Assembly: GCA_041686915.1 (NCBI GenBank)
Contig: JAWLDB010000101.1
Span: 1-9,575, forward strand
From: JAWLDB01 sp041686915
GTDB lineage: Bacteria > Bacillota > UBA994 > UBA5500
Direction: 5' to 3'
DNA length: 9,575 nt
Positions within the stretch are counted from its first letter, which is position 1. Each line of letters opens with the position of its first letter. Positions 1 through 6,794 of this stretch are shown here, piece after piece. The notes below the pieces were generated by a model. The model saw only the letters and a list, made by a program, of their open reading frames with translations, was not told where the DNA came from and made no database searches. The position numbers and the translations under genes were made by a program.

Positions 1-198
1 GGCCGTCTTCAGCCCAAGGAAGACTAGCACAACGTGATAGTAGGGCGCGAGGTTAAAGCCAGCGTGTTCTTCGGCAAACGGGATCAAGAAGCGCCCAGCC
101 AGCCCGAGTATGAGGGGATAGAACAGCAGGAAGGCTGTTAGCGAATCCCGCAACCACTTTCTCAGTTCATAACCTGCGTAGCTCAGATAGAAACCCAC
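1..198 (-). CDS. Second ABC-2 type permease, 5' part only (cut by window edge)
   Basis: The first 66 codons of a membrane protein run off the left edge. The frame is fully open from a GTG at 198 to base 1. Its start begins on the last base of the upstream permease's TAG stop (TAGTG), with a strong ribosome site (GGGAGGTG) inside the end of that gene, so the two are translationally coupled. The visible residues show a short basic amphipathic start (YELRKWLRDS) followed by hydrophobic stretches at about residues 19-40 and 53-64, as in permease subunits of ABC-2 exporters. By position it is probably the partner of the neighbouring permease, giving one ATPase plus two permeases, the layout of small drug-export systems. 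The substrate is unknown. The family call rests on context and hydrophobicity, because too little sequence is visible for motifs. Confidence 0.72.
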   Translation of the reverse strand, partial: MGFYLSYAGYELRKWLRDSLTAFLLFYPLILGLAGRFLIPFAEEHAGFNLAPYYHVVLVFLGLKTA

Positions 199-923
199 TA
201 TACCCCACCTCCCTTGGCGACATATTGGTCGAGCAGTTTGCGAGAAACGGCGTAGAGCGCCGCACCGGCTACCAGCATGTAGAGAGTTGCAATGACCAGG
301 TCCACCGTCTCAACCGGTGTTGCCGAAGCTTGCAGGAGCACCATGGCGTTCTTGGTAGGATTGAAGTACTGTACATATCTGATCCAGTCAGCTTTCAGCA
401 TTCCGATTAGCTCCAGTATGGTTGGAAGCGCAAACACGATGGTGAACTTAAACATGCCCATCAAGAGGTCAGTGAAGTCCTTGGAGAAGTAAGTCATGAC
501 AGCGCCAAGCTGCGAAAACGAGAAGGATATCAGAAGCACAGAGGCTGAGAGCCCCAAAATGTTTACTTCCAATCCCTTGACCACGGTACCGTAGATAAAG
601 AGCAGCAGAAGCGTAAACAAGCTGGAGGTAGCTACAGCCAGCGACTTTGATACGAGATAATCATCTTTATTGATTGGCAGCACGAAGATGGACTTAATCG
701 CGTTTTCCTGTCGCTCAAAGATCATCGTCACCCCTGAGAGTAGCAGCGACATGACCGTTGCGTCCATGAACAGCACGAGCGGGAATAGTGCATCAATGCT
801 GGCAAAGCTCCCAAAGTGCAGAATAAGTACCCAGAGCACTGCAGTGACTATACCAGCGCCGGTTATCCCGTACTTCCTCATTCTAGTCAGTTCGCCACTG
901 TAAAGAGCTGCCAGCCTATGCAT
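198..923 (-). CDS. ABC-2 type transporter permease, probable efflux subunit
   Basis: A 241-residue integral membrane protein with about six hydrophobic segments (roughly residues 20-40, 45-68, 96-115, 120-145, 155-178 and 205-230). Between the second and third lies the cytosolic stretch FERQENAIKSIFVLPI, typical of ABC-2 permeases, where such a segment couples to the ATPase. Its start overlaps the end of the ATPase gene by 8 bases, and its stop overlaps the next permease start by one base, so the three should be co-translated. Together they would form an exporter in the cytoplasmic membrane. The gene set resembles two-permease drug exporters such as the mycobacterial fluoroquinolone-export type, but that is inference from layout. 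Lipid, antibiotic or peptide export are all possible. Confidence 0.85.
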   Translation of the reverse strand: MHRLAALYSGELTRMRKYGITGAGIVTAVLWVLILHFGSFASIDALFPLVLFMDATVMSLLLSGVTMIFERQENAIKSIFVLPINKDDYLVSKSLAVATSSLFTLLLLFIYGTVVKGLEVNILGLSASVLLISFSFSQLGAVMTYFSKDFTDLLMGMFKFTIVFALPTILELIGMLKADWIRYVQYFNPTKNAMVLLQASATPVETVDLVIATLYMLVAGAALYAVSRKLLDQYVAKGGGV

Positions 924-1767
924 GCAGCTTCACTCCCGTCACCTTGATAAAGATGTCGTCCAAAGTGGTCTCGCCGCTGTGGATGGTAACGAGCTCCTTT
1001 TGCTGGATGATCTCCAGGAAGCGCTCATTGCTGCCCAGCTGATCTAGCGGGAACTCCTCTCTGCGGATTTCCCCTTCCCGGTACTCAACTGTAACTTGCC
1101 TTTGACCGAAGCGGATCTTCAAGTTCTTCGGCGAGTCAATTTCGCGGATTTCGCCCTCTGCGATGAAGGCGACGCTGTCGCAGAGCTCATCGGCGTCGTG
1201 CATCAGATGGGTCGTCAGGAAGACTGTGCCGCCGGCCTGCCTAAACTCCAAAATCATGTCCTTGATGATGCGGGCATTGGCTGGATCCAGGCCATTGGTG
1301 GGCTCATCCAGGAATAATATCTTCGGGTTGTTGAGCATTGCCCGTACGAAGTTCAAGCGCATCTTCATCCCTTTGGAGAACTGGGAGACCTGCTTGCTAC
1401 GGTCTTCCCAAAGGCCTACCCGCTTGAGCAGGCTCTCTACATCTGCGTGCTGTTGGTAAAGCTTTTGGTAGAAGCCAATGTTCTCCATAGCAGTCAGTTT
1501 GGAGAAATGCACTGGCATCTCGAAGCCAACACCGATCTCGTTGAAGAACTCCTGACCATAGCTCTTCAAGTCCCTTCCTTGGTAAGTGATCTCGCCTTGA
1601 TAGCCCTTGAGAATACGGATCAGCACCTTTTGAGTCGTTGACTTACCGGCACCTGATGGCCCAAGAAAACCAAAAATCTGGCCCTGCCCAAACTCGAAGC
1701 TAATTCCCTTGATGGTGTCTTCCTTGTTCTTGGGGTACCGGAAGCGCAGGTCTGTGACTTTAAACAT
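916..1767 (-). CDS. ABC transporter ATP-binding protein
   Basis: A 283-residue nucleotide-binding subunit that powers the neighbouring permeases. Visible motifs are Walker A GPSGAGKST (36-44), a degenerate signature FSKGMKMRL (about 130-138), Walker B ILFLDEP (150-156), D-loop GLDP (159-162) and the switch histidine in TTHLMH (His187). The usual Q-loop glutamine appears to be glutamate (FEMP, Glu83). The last 70 or so residues form a C-terminal extension typical of exporter-type ATPases with ABC-2 permeases. The ATG overlaps the end of the TetR gene by 8 bases (ATGTTTAA), with a GGGAGGGAG ribosome site just upstream, so the start is firm. It shares the operon with the repressor gene in front and the permease behind. 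Substrate not determinable. Confidence 0.93.
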   Translation of the reverse strand: MFKVTDLRFRYPKNKEDTIKGISFEFGQGQIFGFLGPSGAGKSTTQKVLIRILKGYQGEITYQGRDLKSYGQEFFNEIGVGFEMPVHFSKLTAMENIGFYQKLYQQHADVESLLKRVGLWEDRSKQVSQFSKGMKMRLNFVRAMLNNPKILFLDEPTNGLDPANARIIKDMILEFRQAGGTVFLTTHLMHDADELCDSVAFIAEGEIREIDSPKNLKIRFGQRQVTVEYREGEIRREEFPLDQLGSNERFLEIIQQKELVTIHSGETTLDDIFIKVTGVKLHA

Positions 1768-2392
1768 TGTTCTCCCTCCCTTTGATCAAAATCCCGTACT
1801 TGATTATCTCTACCACTTTATCTATCTCGCCCATGATTTCGTCAGGCGATTTGTGATCTCGGTAAAGCTGCTCCAACATATTTTCGGATGACAGCCTTAG
1901 CATCAGACCCGCAACCAACCTGGAATCGATGTCAGCTCTGACCAAGCCCTTGCGCTTGTCCCCTTCTATCAGGCGGGTGTAGAATGCAATCCCGTCATTC
2001 TTCACCTTCTGGGTGATCTCTATTACTTTCTTTCCCTTGGATGAGTAGAAGTGACTGCCAATGGCAAGAAACTTCGGGTAGTCGTAGGCGAACTGCAGCC
2101 CTTTGTGGAAGCCTTCGCGATAGAAGTCCAGGAAGGGCATCTTCTCCACCTGGCCCATGATCTCTCCCAGATAGGCAAACTTGGCTTGCCTGATTAACTC
2201 CATTATGTAGTCAATCAGGTCATCCATGCTCTCAAAGTACTGATAAAAACTGCCTCTTGGTATTTCAGCCCGTTCGATAATGCCGGCCACCGTAGCCCCA
2301 TCCAAGCCCTTTTCGGCTAGTTCATCGATCGCTGCTTCCGTTATCCTCTGGCGCTTATCATCTGGCAAGTTCTCAAATCGTTTAGTCGGCAA
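1760..2392 (-). CDS. TetR/AcrR-family transcriptional repressor
   Basis: A 210-residue regulator with an N-terminal TetR helix-turn-helix (about residues 33-53, TVAGIIERAEIPRGSFYQYF) and a variable ligand-binding C-terminal half. I chose the TTG at 2392 as start. It gives the common N-terminus MPTKRFENLP and lies 6 bases after a perfect GGAGGTG ribosome site. An ATG at 2407 is in frame, but starting there would put that ribosome site inside the coding region and add five unlikely residues (MEVWG). It is first in an overlapping operon with the ABC exporter, and two matching palindromes lie at its promoter, so it most likely represses itself and the exporter until an inducer binds. The inducer is unknown. 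Confidence 0.92.
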   Translation of the reverse strand: MPTKRFENLPDDKRQRITEAAIDELAEKGLDGATVAGIIERAEIPRGSFYQYFESMDDLIDYIMELIRQAKFAYLGEIMGQVEKMPFLDFYREGFHKGLQFAYDYPKFLAIGSHFYSSKGKKVIEITQKVKNDGIAFYTRLIEGDKRKGLVRADIDSRLVAGLMLRLSSENMLEQLYRDHKSPDEIMGEIDKVVEIIKYGILIKGRENNV

Positions 2393-2412
2393 ACCCCACA
2401 CCTCCATATGGC

Positions 2413-2426
2413 TGACACAAGTGTCA
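2413..2426. promoter_or_regulatory. Operator 1 for the TetR-type repressor
   Basis: The sequence TGACACAAGTGTCA has 6-bp arms that match perfectly around a 2-base centre. It sits at the expected transcription start of the repressor-exporter operon. It differs by one base from operator 2, whose equivalent position is 33 bp away, about three helical turns. The assignment to the adjacent TetR protein is inferred from position and repetition. Confidence 0.72.
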
Positions 2427-2431
2427 CCTCT

Positions 2432-2460
2432 ACAGTACTTTATGCTGACACTAGTGTCAA
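2432..2460 (-). promoter_or_regulatory. Sigma-A promoter of the TetR-ABC exporter operon
   Basis: On the minus strand a perfect TTGACA (2460-2455) is followed after exactly 17 bases by TACTGT (2437-2432), a weak -10 box. The predicted start is near 2425, leaving a leader of about 30 bases before the TTG start. The -35 box is shared with operator 2 and the start site lies in operator 1, as in negative autoregulation. Confidence 0.6.
2446..2459. promoter_or_regulatory. Operator 2 for the TetR-type repressor
   Basis: TGACACTAGTGTCA is a perfect 14-bp palindrome. On the minus strand it overlaps the TTGACA -35 box of the repressor-exporter promoter. A protein bound here and at operator 1 would cover both the -35 region and the start point. 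Confidence 0.75.
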
Positions 2461-2480
2461 CATGTCTGTCCTACAAGGCG

Positions 2481-2513
2481 AAAGCAAAATAATAGGGCGC
2501 ACTTGCATGCGCC
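2481..2513 (-). terminator. Probable terminator of the MBL-fold gene
   Basis: On the minus strand GGCGCA-TGCAAG-TGCGCC forms a perfect 6-bp GC-rich stem with a 6-base loop (2513-2496). It is followed by the T-rich run CTATTATTTTGCTTT. It lies about 35 bases past the hydrolase stop and upstream of the exporter operon promoter. The T-tract is interrupted, so termination may be partial. Confidence 0.55.
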
Positions 2514-2520
2514 TTAGGGC

Positions 2521-2543
2521 CATGTACCACTTTGTCGTACATG
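2521..2543. repeat. Inverted repeat after the MBL-fold gene
   Basis: CATGTAC and GTACATG form a perfect 7-bp inverted repeat around a 9-base centre. It starts 4 bases past the hydrolase stop codon and comes just before the terminator hairpin. It may be a second 3' hairpin that protects or helps end the mRNA. No T-run follows it directly. Confidence 0.45.
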
Positions 2544-2547
2544 CTCC

Positions 2548-3417
2548 TCACTTTACTCGCCAATATAGCCGATTGTTCTGCAGGAGATGAGAGATACGTC
2601 CTTGTTGGTGCAGGTGGTTGAGGAACGCCTTCACCACCGTCTGCAGCAAATAGTGTTGTTGCAGACTACCAATCACGATACCCTGCTGGTCGTAGATGAA
2701 TGCAGCTATCTCCTCAGTTGAGCGGGGCATCTCGAGATAGTTGACTATCTGGTTTCCGACCTGGTCCAATATCTGCAGATGCAATTCTATCTCTTGCCAA
2801 AAGCTCTTAGCAGGAGCCGCGTGGTATGGTACAAGCAGATCATAATTGTGATCGGCCAAGCGGTGCAGTGTGGCGATTTGCTCTGCCACGCTCGTGAGGA
2901 AGGGCAGCTTGTGCTTCAACAGAACATCTCTGGAAAACAGGGCATCAGCGCAGAACAGCACGCCCGAATATTCTATGCCGATCTGGTTATAAGAATGGCC
3001 AGGGAGCGGCACTACGTTCAGTTGCAGGCCTGCGATTTCAATCTGNNNNNNNNNNGATGCACGGGCCATTAAGAACTTGTTCTGCAGCTCGGCTAAAGGG
3101 CTCGCTCCGCCTGACAAGTAAACCGGCTCAAGGTATGGCGCTTCAATTAAGCCGGCTTCTATGGCGGGCGCATAGACCTCTACCCCCGCCTGCTGCTGCA
3201 GGTAGGCGTTGCCACCGCAATGATCCGCGTGGGCATGGGTATTGATGACAGCGACCGGCTGCAAGTTGGCTTGCTGCAACGCCTTAAGCAGCTTGCCGGC
3301 CTGCCCTTTGTCGAGTCCACTATCAATCAGCACGGCATTATTGCCGCAGGTGATTACACCGATGTTGTGCGGACAAGGAAAGTAGTACACATTCTCTCTT
3401 AAGCCAACGAGTGGCAT
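2548..3417 (-). CDS. Metallo-beta-lactamase-fold hydrolase, interrupted by an assembly gap
   Basis: A metal-dependent hydrolase of the MBL superfamily, about 289 residues as assembled. The ligand set is visible: His61-x-His63-x-Asp65-His66 in THAHADHCGG, His141 in PLPGHS, Asp158 in FCADAL and His199 in VPYHAAP. The protein continues about 90 residues past the last ligand, into a region that could be a winged-helix-like tail. I start it at the ATG at 3417 (MPLVGLREN), 6-8 bases after GGGGTG. The frame is open further upstream, to about 3498, but a promoter -10 box lies inside that stretch and those residues look non-coding. Ten N bases replace residues about 121-124, and related proteins are likely longer there. 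The substrate cannot be told: thioesters, lactones and phosphodiesters are all possible in this family. Confidence 0.85.
   Translation of the reverse strand: MPLVGLRENVYYFPCPHNIGVITCGNNAVLIDSGLDKGQAGKLLKALQQANLQPVAVINTHAHADHCGGNAYLQQQAGVEVYAPAIEAGLIEAPYLEPVYLSGGASPLAELQNKFLMARAXXXXQIEIAGLQLNVVPLPGHSYNQIGIEYSGVLFCADALFSRDVLLKHKLPFLTSVAEQIATLHRLADHNYDLLVPYHAAPAKSFWQEIELHLQILDQVGNQIVNYLEMPRSTEEIAAFIYDQQGIVIGSLQQHYLLQTVVKAFLNHLHQQGRISHLLQNNRLYWRVK
3046..3055. other. Assembly gap (10 N)
   Basis: Ten undetermined bases lie within the MBL-fold gene. The reading frame happens to stay open across them, and the first residue of the gap must be serine (TCN). A round gap size suggests a scaffolding placeholder, so the true length is unknown. 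Confidence 0.98.
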
Positions 3418-3483
3418 GTCACTCACCCCAATCCTTTGTGCACATGCCGTGCACAACCGTGCATAGCGTGCTTCCATAACTCT

Positions 3484-3514
3484 ATTATAACGCGCCAACT
3501 GGACAGGGCTGCAA
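3484..3514 (-). promoter_or_regulatory. Possible promoter of the MBL-fold gene
   Basis: On the minus strand a perfect -10 box TATAAT (3489-3484) lies 19 bases after TTGCAG (3514-3509), a moderate -35 box. The predicted start is near 3477, about 60 bases before the chosen ATG. The long spacer makes this less certain. It supports the downstream start codon for the hydrolase. Confidence 0.42.
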
Positions 3515-3623
3515 TGCCATGGGCCCCAAAAGTGAGTGGGGGACCAAATCTTCGCTAAAGAAGGCAGGAATGTTGCTTATAGCCTCACGAATCCTAATGT
3601 AACAAAGATAAGGGGGGCGTACC

Positions 3624-4751
3624 GTGTTAGAGAAGTTTAGGTCACAAGTGCCGGAGATGTTAGATTTGCTGAGGCAACTGGTTGAGTTGGAGTCACCATC
3701 GAATGACAAAGCAGCTATCGACCGTTTGATAGATTGGCTGGCCGGGCAAGTCACTTCCCGTGGCGGTAAGGCTGAAATACTAGAGCAGCCGGAACGGGGT
3801 AACCACCTAAGGGCAGAATGGGGCCAAGGGCAAGACCAGGTGCTGATCCTCTGCCACATCGATACGGTCTGGGGAGTTGGTGAAGTTGAACTACGACCCT
3901 TCCGGGTGGAAGGCGACCGTGCCTATGGCCCTGGCATTTTCGACATGAAGGCCGGTACGATACAAACTCTCTTCGCTATGGATCAGCTGCGGCAGAGCTC
4001 GTGGCCCGCTGACTGTCGCATCGTGGCCATGTTCAACTCTGATGAAGAAATCGGCAGCCCTACTTCCCGCGAGATAATTGAGCGCGAGGCCAAACGCAGC
4101 CGGGTTGTGCTTGTACTGGAGCCGGCCGTTGGCACCCATGGTGCGCTTAAGACCAGCCGCAAGGGCGTAGGCCGTTTTGAGCTGCTGGTTGAAGGTATTG
4201 CCGCACACGCCGGAGCTGATCCGGAGAAAGGTGCCAGCGCCATCTTGGAACTGGCCAAGCAGACCATTCGCTTGCATGCTTTAAACGATTATCAGCTTGG
4301 CACCACCGTCAATGTCGGCGTGGTTGAAGGCGGTACCCGCAGCAATGTAGTAGCTGCGCAGGCCAGGGCTGAGATTGACCTTCGGATAGTGACGATGGCA
4401 GAAGCCGAACGAGTTGTGCCCCTAATCTTAAATGCTCAGGCCGAGACGCCTGGCACCAAGGTAACTATGCTCGGTGAGCTCAACCGTCCGCCGATGGAGC
4501 GCAGCGCAGAGGTAATCAAGCTATACCAACTGGCAGAACGCTTGGCGGAGGAGTTGGGCATAGAAATCAGTGAAGGTAGTACTGGCGGAGGCAGCGATGG
4601 CAACTTTACGGCTGCCCTGGGTGTACCCACCATTGACGGCCTAGGCGCCGTCGGAGCTGGAGGACATGCGGTACACGAGTATCTCTTCGTCTCCAAGCTG
4701 CCAGAGCGCACTGCTTTACTAACCAGACTGCTGCAGGAGCTGACCAGATAA
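3624..4751 (+). CDS. M20-family peptidase, glutamate carboxypeptidase-like
   Basis: A 375-residue zinc peptidase of the M20/ArgE/CPG2 type, close in layout to carboxypeptidase G2. It should remove C-terminal glutamate-like residues from peptides or acyl-amino acids. Visible catalytic residues, by comparison with the family, are His78 (LCHIDTV), bridging Asp107 (GIFDMKAG), general base Glu141 and ligand Glu142 (SDEEIGS), Glu166 (LEPA) and His348 (GGHAVHEY). His195 in AAHAGADP belongs to the lid/dimerisation domain, roughly residues 180-290. No signal peptide is seen, so it is probably cytoplasmic. The GTG start follows an AAGGGGGG ribosome site by about 5 bases. It stands alone, divergent from the MBL gene and convergent with metG. 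Substrate specificity cannot be assigned. Confidence 0.92.
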   Translation: MLEKFRSQVPEMLDLLRQLVELESPSNDKAAIDRLIDWLAGQVTSRGGKAEILEQPERGNHLRAEWGQGQDQVLILCHIDTVWGVGEVELRPFRVEGDRAYGPGIFDMKAGTIQTLFAMDQLRQSSWPADCRIVAMFNSDEEIGSPTSREIIEREAKRSRVVLVLEPAVGTHGALKTSRKGVGRFELLVEGIAAHAGADPEKGASAILELAKQTIRLHALNDYQLGTTVNVGVVEGGTRSNVVAAQARAEIDLRIVTMAEAERVVPLILNAQAETPGTKVTMLGELNRPPMERSAEVIKLYQLAERLAEELGIEISEGSTGGGSDGNFTAALGVPTIDGLGAVGAGGHAVHEYLFVSKLPERTALLTRLLQELTR

Positions 4752-4766
4752 GGGAATAGGATGATC

Positions 4767-4793
4767 AGGGCTGACTCCAGACGGGTCAGCCCT
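4767..4793. terminator. Hairpin between convergent genes, possible bidirectional terminator
   Basis: AGGGCTGAC and GTCAGCCCT form a perfect 9-bp stem, extendable by two pairs to leave the 5-base loop CAGAC. It lies between the peptidase stop and the metG stop and could serve both transcripts. Neither side is followed by a real T-run, so it may act as an mRNA 3' end or a weak terminator. Confidence 0.6.
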
Positions 4794-4798
4794 ATACA

Positions 4799-6418
4799 TT
4801 ACTGTTCAGCCAGCCTGGCCGCTTCTTGTTCGATCACTGCCTTGTCGATGCGCTCAAACAGGATCTCCGTCTGCCCCAAGCTGTGACCAGGTTTTAGCTC
4901 AATGGGCTCCCAGCCGGGGTGATTAAGATTTAGCATCTTCCTGATTTTCTCGCTGGAGAAAGGCAGATATGGCTCGAGTAGGTTGGACAAGTTAGCGATG
5001 ATCTGCACACAAGTATAAAGCGTGTTCCGACACTGCGCAGGGTCTTGCCGAACAGTGACCCACGGCTGTTGCTCATCAAAGTATTTGTTGGCATCGCGAA
5101 TGTAGACAAATATCGCTTCCAACCCTTCTTTAAACTGCCCTGCCTCAATGAGAACCGCAACTTTCCCGTAAAGCGCTTCGGTAGTCTCCTCAATTTGCGG
5201 GCTGAGCGCACCCTGCGGCACCTGAGACTGAAAGGACTTCTGCACAAAAACCAAAGTGCGGTTGACGAAGTTGCCAAACGCCCCGAGCATTTCACCGTTA
5301 TGGCTGTTGATGAACTCACGCCAAGAGAAGTCCGCATCTCGCTTCTCCGGCCCGTTGATGGAAAAGAAGTAGCGAACCGAGTCAGGTTGGTAGCGGCTGA
5401 GCAAGTCAGGCACCCAGACTGCCCAGTTCCTGCTGGTCGAGATCTTGCGCCCTTCCAGCGTCACGTATTCACTGGAGATTAGCCGGTCCGGCAGATGTAA
5501 CCCGGCAATCTGTAGCAAGGCCGGAAGAATGATGCTATGGAACGGGATGTTATCCTTGCCGTGCACATAGTAATGCCGACTTTTCCCGCCCCAAAGCGCC
5601 TCCCAGGCCTCTCCGGACTTGTCGGCCCACTCCTTGCTTGCAGATAAGTAGCCGAGTACTGCCTCTACCCACACATAAATCTTCTTACCCTCATAACCAT
5701 CCAGTGGCACATCGATCCCCCAGTCCAAATCGCGGGTGATGGCCCTGTCCTGCAACCCCTCATTCAGGTATCGCTTCGACAGGTTCTCAGCATTGATTCG
5801 CCAACCCTGAGCCGCTTCCACATACTGCTCTAGCTCTTCAGCAAGCCGGGAAAGCGCCAGAAAGAGGTGCTTGGTCGGGCGAAACACAGGGCTTGTGCCG
5901 CACAGCCCACATTTTCTATCATGCAGCTGTGCCGGATCGAGCAGGCTGCCGCAGTTGTCGCACTGATCGCCCCTGGCGTCCTGGCCACAGCTGGGGCATG
6001 TACCAATCACAAACCGGTCAGGCAGGAACTGCTGGCATGCCTCACAATATGCCTGCTCAACTTCCTGGGAGTAGATATACCCACTGGCGTACAACTGATG
6101 GAAGAAACTCTGCACAAACTGCTTGTGAGTCTCACTATCGGTTCTATCGTAGACATCATAAGAAAAACCGAGTTGATCAAAGCATTCCTTGAACTCCCGA
6201 TGATAACGCTCAACTACTGTCTGCGGGGTGACCCCTTCCCGCTTGGCGCGGACACTGATGGGAGTTCCATGGCAGTCACTACCGGATACGTAGCAGACTG
6301 TTGCGCCTCTCAATCGAAAGTAGCGTGCCAAAATGTCCCCTGTCAGAAGAGACGCGATATGCCCAATATGCAGGGAACCATTGGCGTATGGCCAAGCACC
6401 ACCTATAAAAATCTGCAT
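4799..6418 (-). CDS. metG: Methionyl-tRNA synthetase (short form, no C-terminal tRNA-binding domain)
   Basis: Charges tRNA-Met with methionine in the cytoplasm. The protein is 539 residues, class I fold: HIGH motif HIGH at 17-20 (GSLHIGHI) and a KMSKS-loop equivalent KISTS at 325-329. Eight cysteines in four CxxC pairs (125/128, 141/144, 153/156, 170/173) form the two zinc knuckles of the inserted connective domain. The anticodon-binding helical domain follows (about 370-520). The chain ends where longer bacterial enzymes continue into a Trbp111-like dimerisation domain, so this is the short type. I start at the ATG at 6418 (MQIFIGGAWPYANG), preceded by AAAGGTGGTG. In-frame GTG codons just upstream would place the ribosome site inside the gene. 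Expression is controlled by the T-box leader in front of it. The second lysine of KMSKS is threonine here. Confidence 0.96.
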   Translation of the reverse strand: MQIFIGGAWPYANGSLHIGHIASLLTGDILARYFRLRGATVCYVSGSDCHGTPISVRAKREGVTPQTVVERYHREFKECFDQLGFSYDVYDRTDSETHKQFVQSFFHQLYASGYIYSQEVEQAYCEACQQFLPDRFVIGTCPSCGQDARGDQCDNCGSLLDPAQLHDRKCGLCGTSPVFRPTKHLFLALSRLAEELEQYVEAAQGWRINAENLSKRYLNEGLQDRAITRDLDWGIDVPLDGYEGKKIYVWVEAVLGYLSASKEWADKSGEAWEALWGGKSRHYYVHGKDNIPFHSIILPALLQIAGLHLPDRLISSEYVTLEGRKISTSRNWAVWVPDLLSRYQPDSVRYFFSINGPEKRDADFSWREFINSHNGEMLGAFGNFVNRTLVFVQKSFQSQVPQGALSPQIEETTEALYGKVAVLIEAGQFKEGLEAIFVYIRDANKYFDEQQPWVTVRQDPAQCRNTLYTCVQIIANLSNLLEPYLPFSSEKIRKMLNLNHPGWEPIELKPGHSLGQTEILFERIDKAVIEQEAARLAEQ

Positions 6419-6474
6419 GAGATACACCACCTTTCAAAAATCTCCTACTTACATCAGAACAGATCATCGGCAAC

Positions 6475-6515
6475 AAAAAACTCCCACCCCCAAGACATAG
6501 TCTTGGGGACGGGAG
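6475..6515 (-). terminator. T-box-controlled intrinsic terminator
   Basis: On the minus strand a 16-bp stem (CTCCCGTCCCCAAGAC pairing with GTCTTGGGGGTGGGAG, two G-U pairs) with a 3-base TAT loop is followed by six T. Its 5' arm includes the CTCCCGTCCC needed to pair with the T-box core in the competing antiterminator. Confidence 0.95.
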
Positions 6516-6758
6516 TAAACTCCGTGGTACCACCCCAGTTTGCCACTGTTTCGCAACAGCAGCCTCGTCAAGTACGGCGCTAGACTTAGCGCTTATACTT
6601 CAGCACTATAACGGGTGCACCCGTCACAGCCTTACCCTTGCGGGCTCGGTGTGCAACTCCCAGGCCATGTTCAGCCATCTCGCCCTTCCTCCTTTTCACC
6701 AACCGGAGGTCTCTGCAAAAGTACTTGATAGCCTACTCTTCTGTTCATGGTCTTTATT
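6475..6758 (-). ncRNA. T-box riboswitch (methionine-type) leader of metG
   Basis: This 5' leader senses uncharged tRNA and controls read-through into metG. Read on the minus strand it holds a Stem I region with the conserved GGTTGGTG distal loop (about 6703-6696). The likely specifier codon AUG follows in GAACATGG (6668-6666). Stem III is AAGTA/TACTT with GCGCTA/TAGCGC (6600-6570). The T-box core TGGGGTGGTACCACGG lies at 6537-6522, and an intrinsic terminator comes last. The UGGU bulge (6532-6529) would pair with an ACCA acceptor end, matching the A discriminator of tRNA-Met. Specifier, discriminator match and the downstream metG gene agree. It fills most of the 393-base gap between metG and sigK. 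Confidence 0.95.
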
Positions 6759-6764
6759 GGTACT

Positions 6765-6794
6765 ATTCTATCCTCTGAAGGATTACGCCGTCAA
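6765..6794 (-). promoter_or_regulatory. Sigma-A promoter of the metG T-box leader
   Basis: On the minus strand TTGACG (6794-6789) and TAGAAT (6770-6765) are separated by 18 bases. Each matches 5 of 6 consensus bases. The predicted start near 6758 gives a leader of about 340 bases to the metG ATG. The -35 box overlaps one arm of an inverted repeat at the end of sigK. Confidence 0.75.

Noticed and set aside
3418..3498. N-terminal extension of the MBL-fold protein with a CTAC cysteine pair
   Set aside because: A TATAAT box lies in this region and a ribosome site precedes the ATG at 3417. The extension has no ribosome site of its own.
3573..3601. Promoter TTGCTT with TAATGT or AATGTA for the peptidase gene
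   Set aside because: Neither -10 candidate matches consensus well enough at a proper spacing.
3485..3859. Minus-strand open frame of 124 residues between the MBL and peptidase genes
   Set aside because: It overlaps the start of the peptidase gene in antisense, has low-complexity translation and no ribosome site.
5045..5482. Plus-strand open frame of 145 residues opposite metG
   Set aside because: It is a shadow of a well-supported gene, with no start signals or motifs.
5867..6583. Long plus-strand open frame opposite metG and its leader (238 residues)
   Set aside because: It lies antisense to metG, which has clear catalytic motifs, and it runs through the T-box terminator. It has no ribosome site and no recognisable composition.
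6611..6624. Perfect palindrome ACGGGTGCACCCGT as a regulator binding site
   Set aside because: It lies within the T-box leader, at the position where such leaders carry a small conserved hairpin after Stem I, so it is explained as RNA structure.
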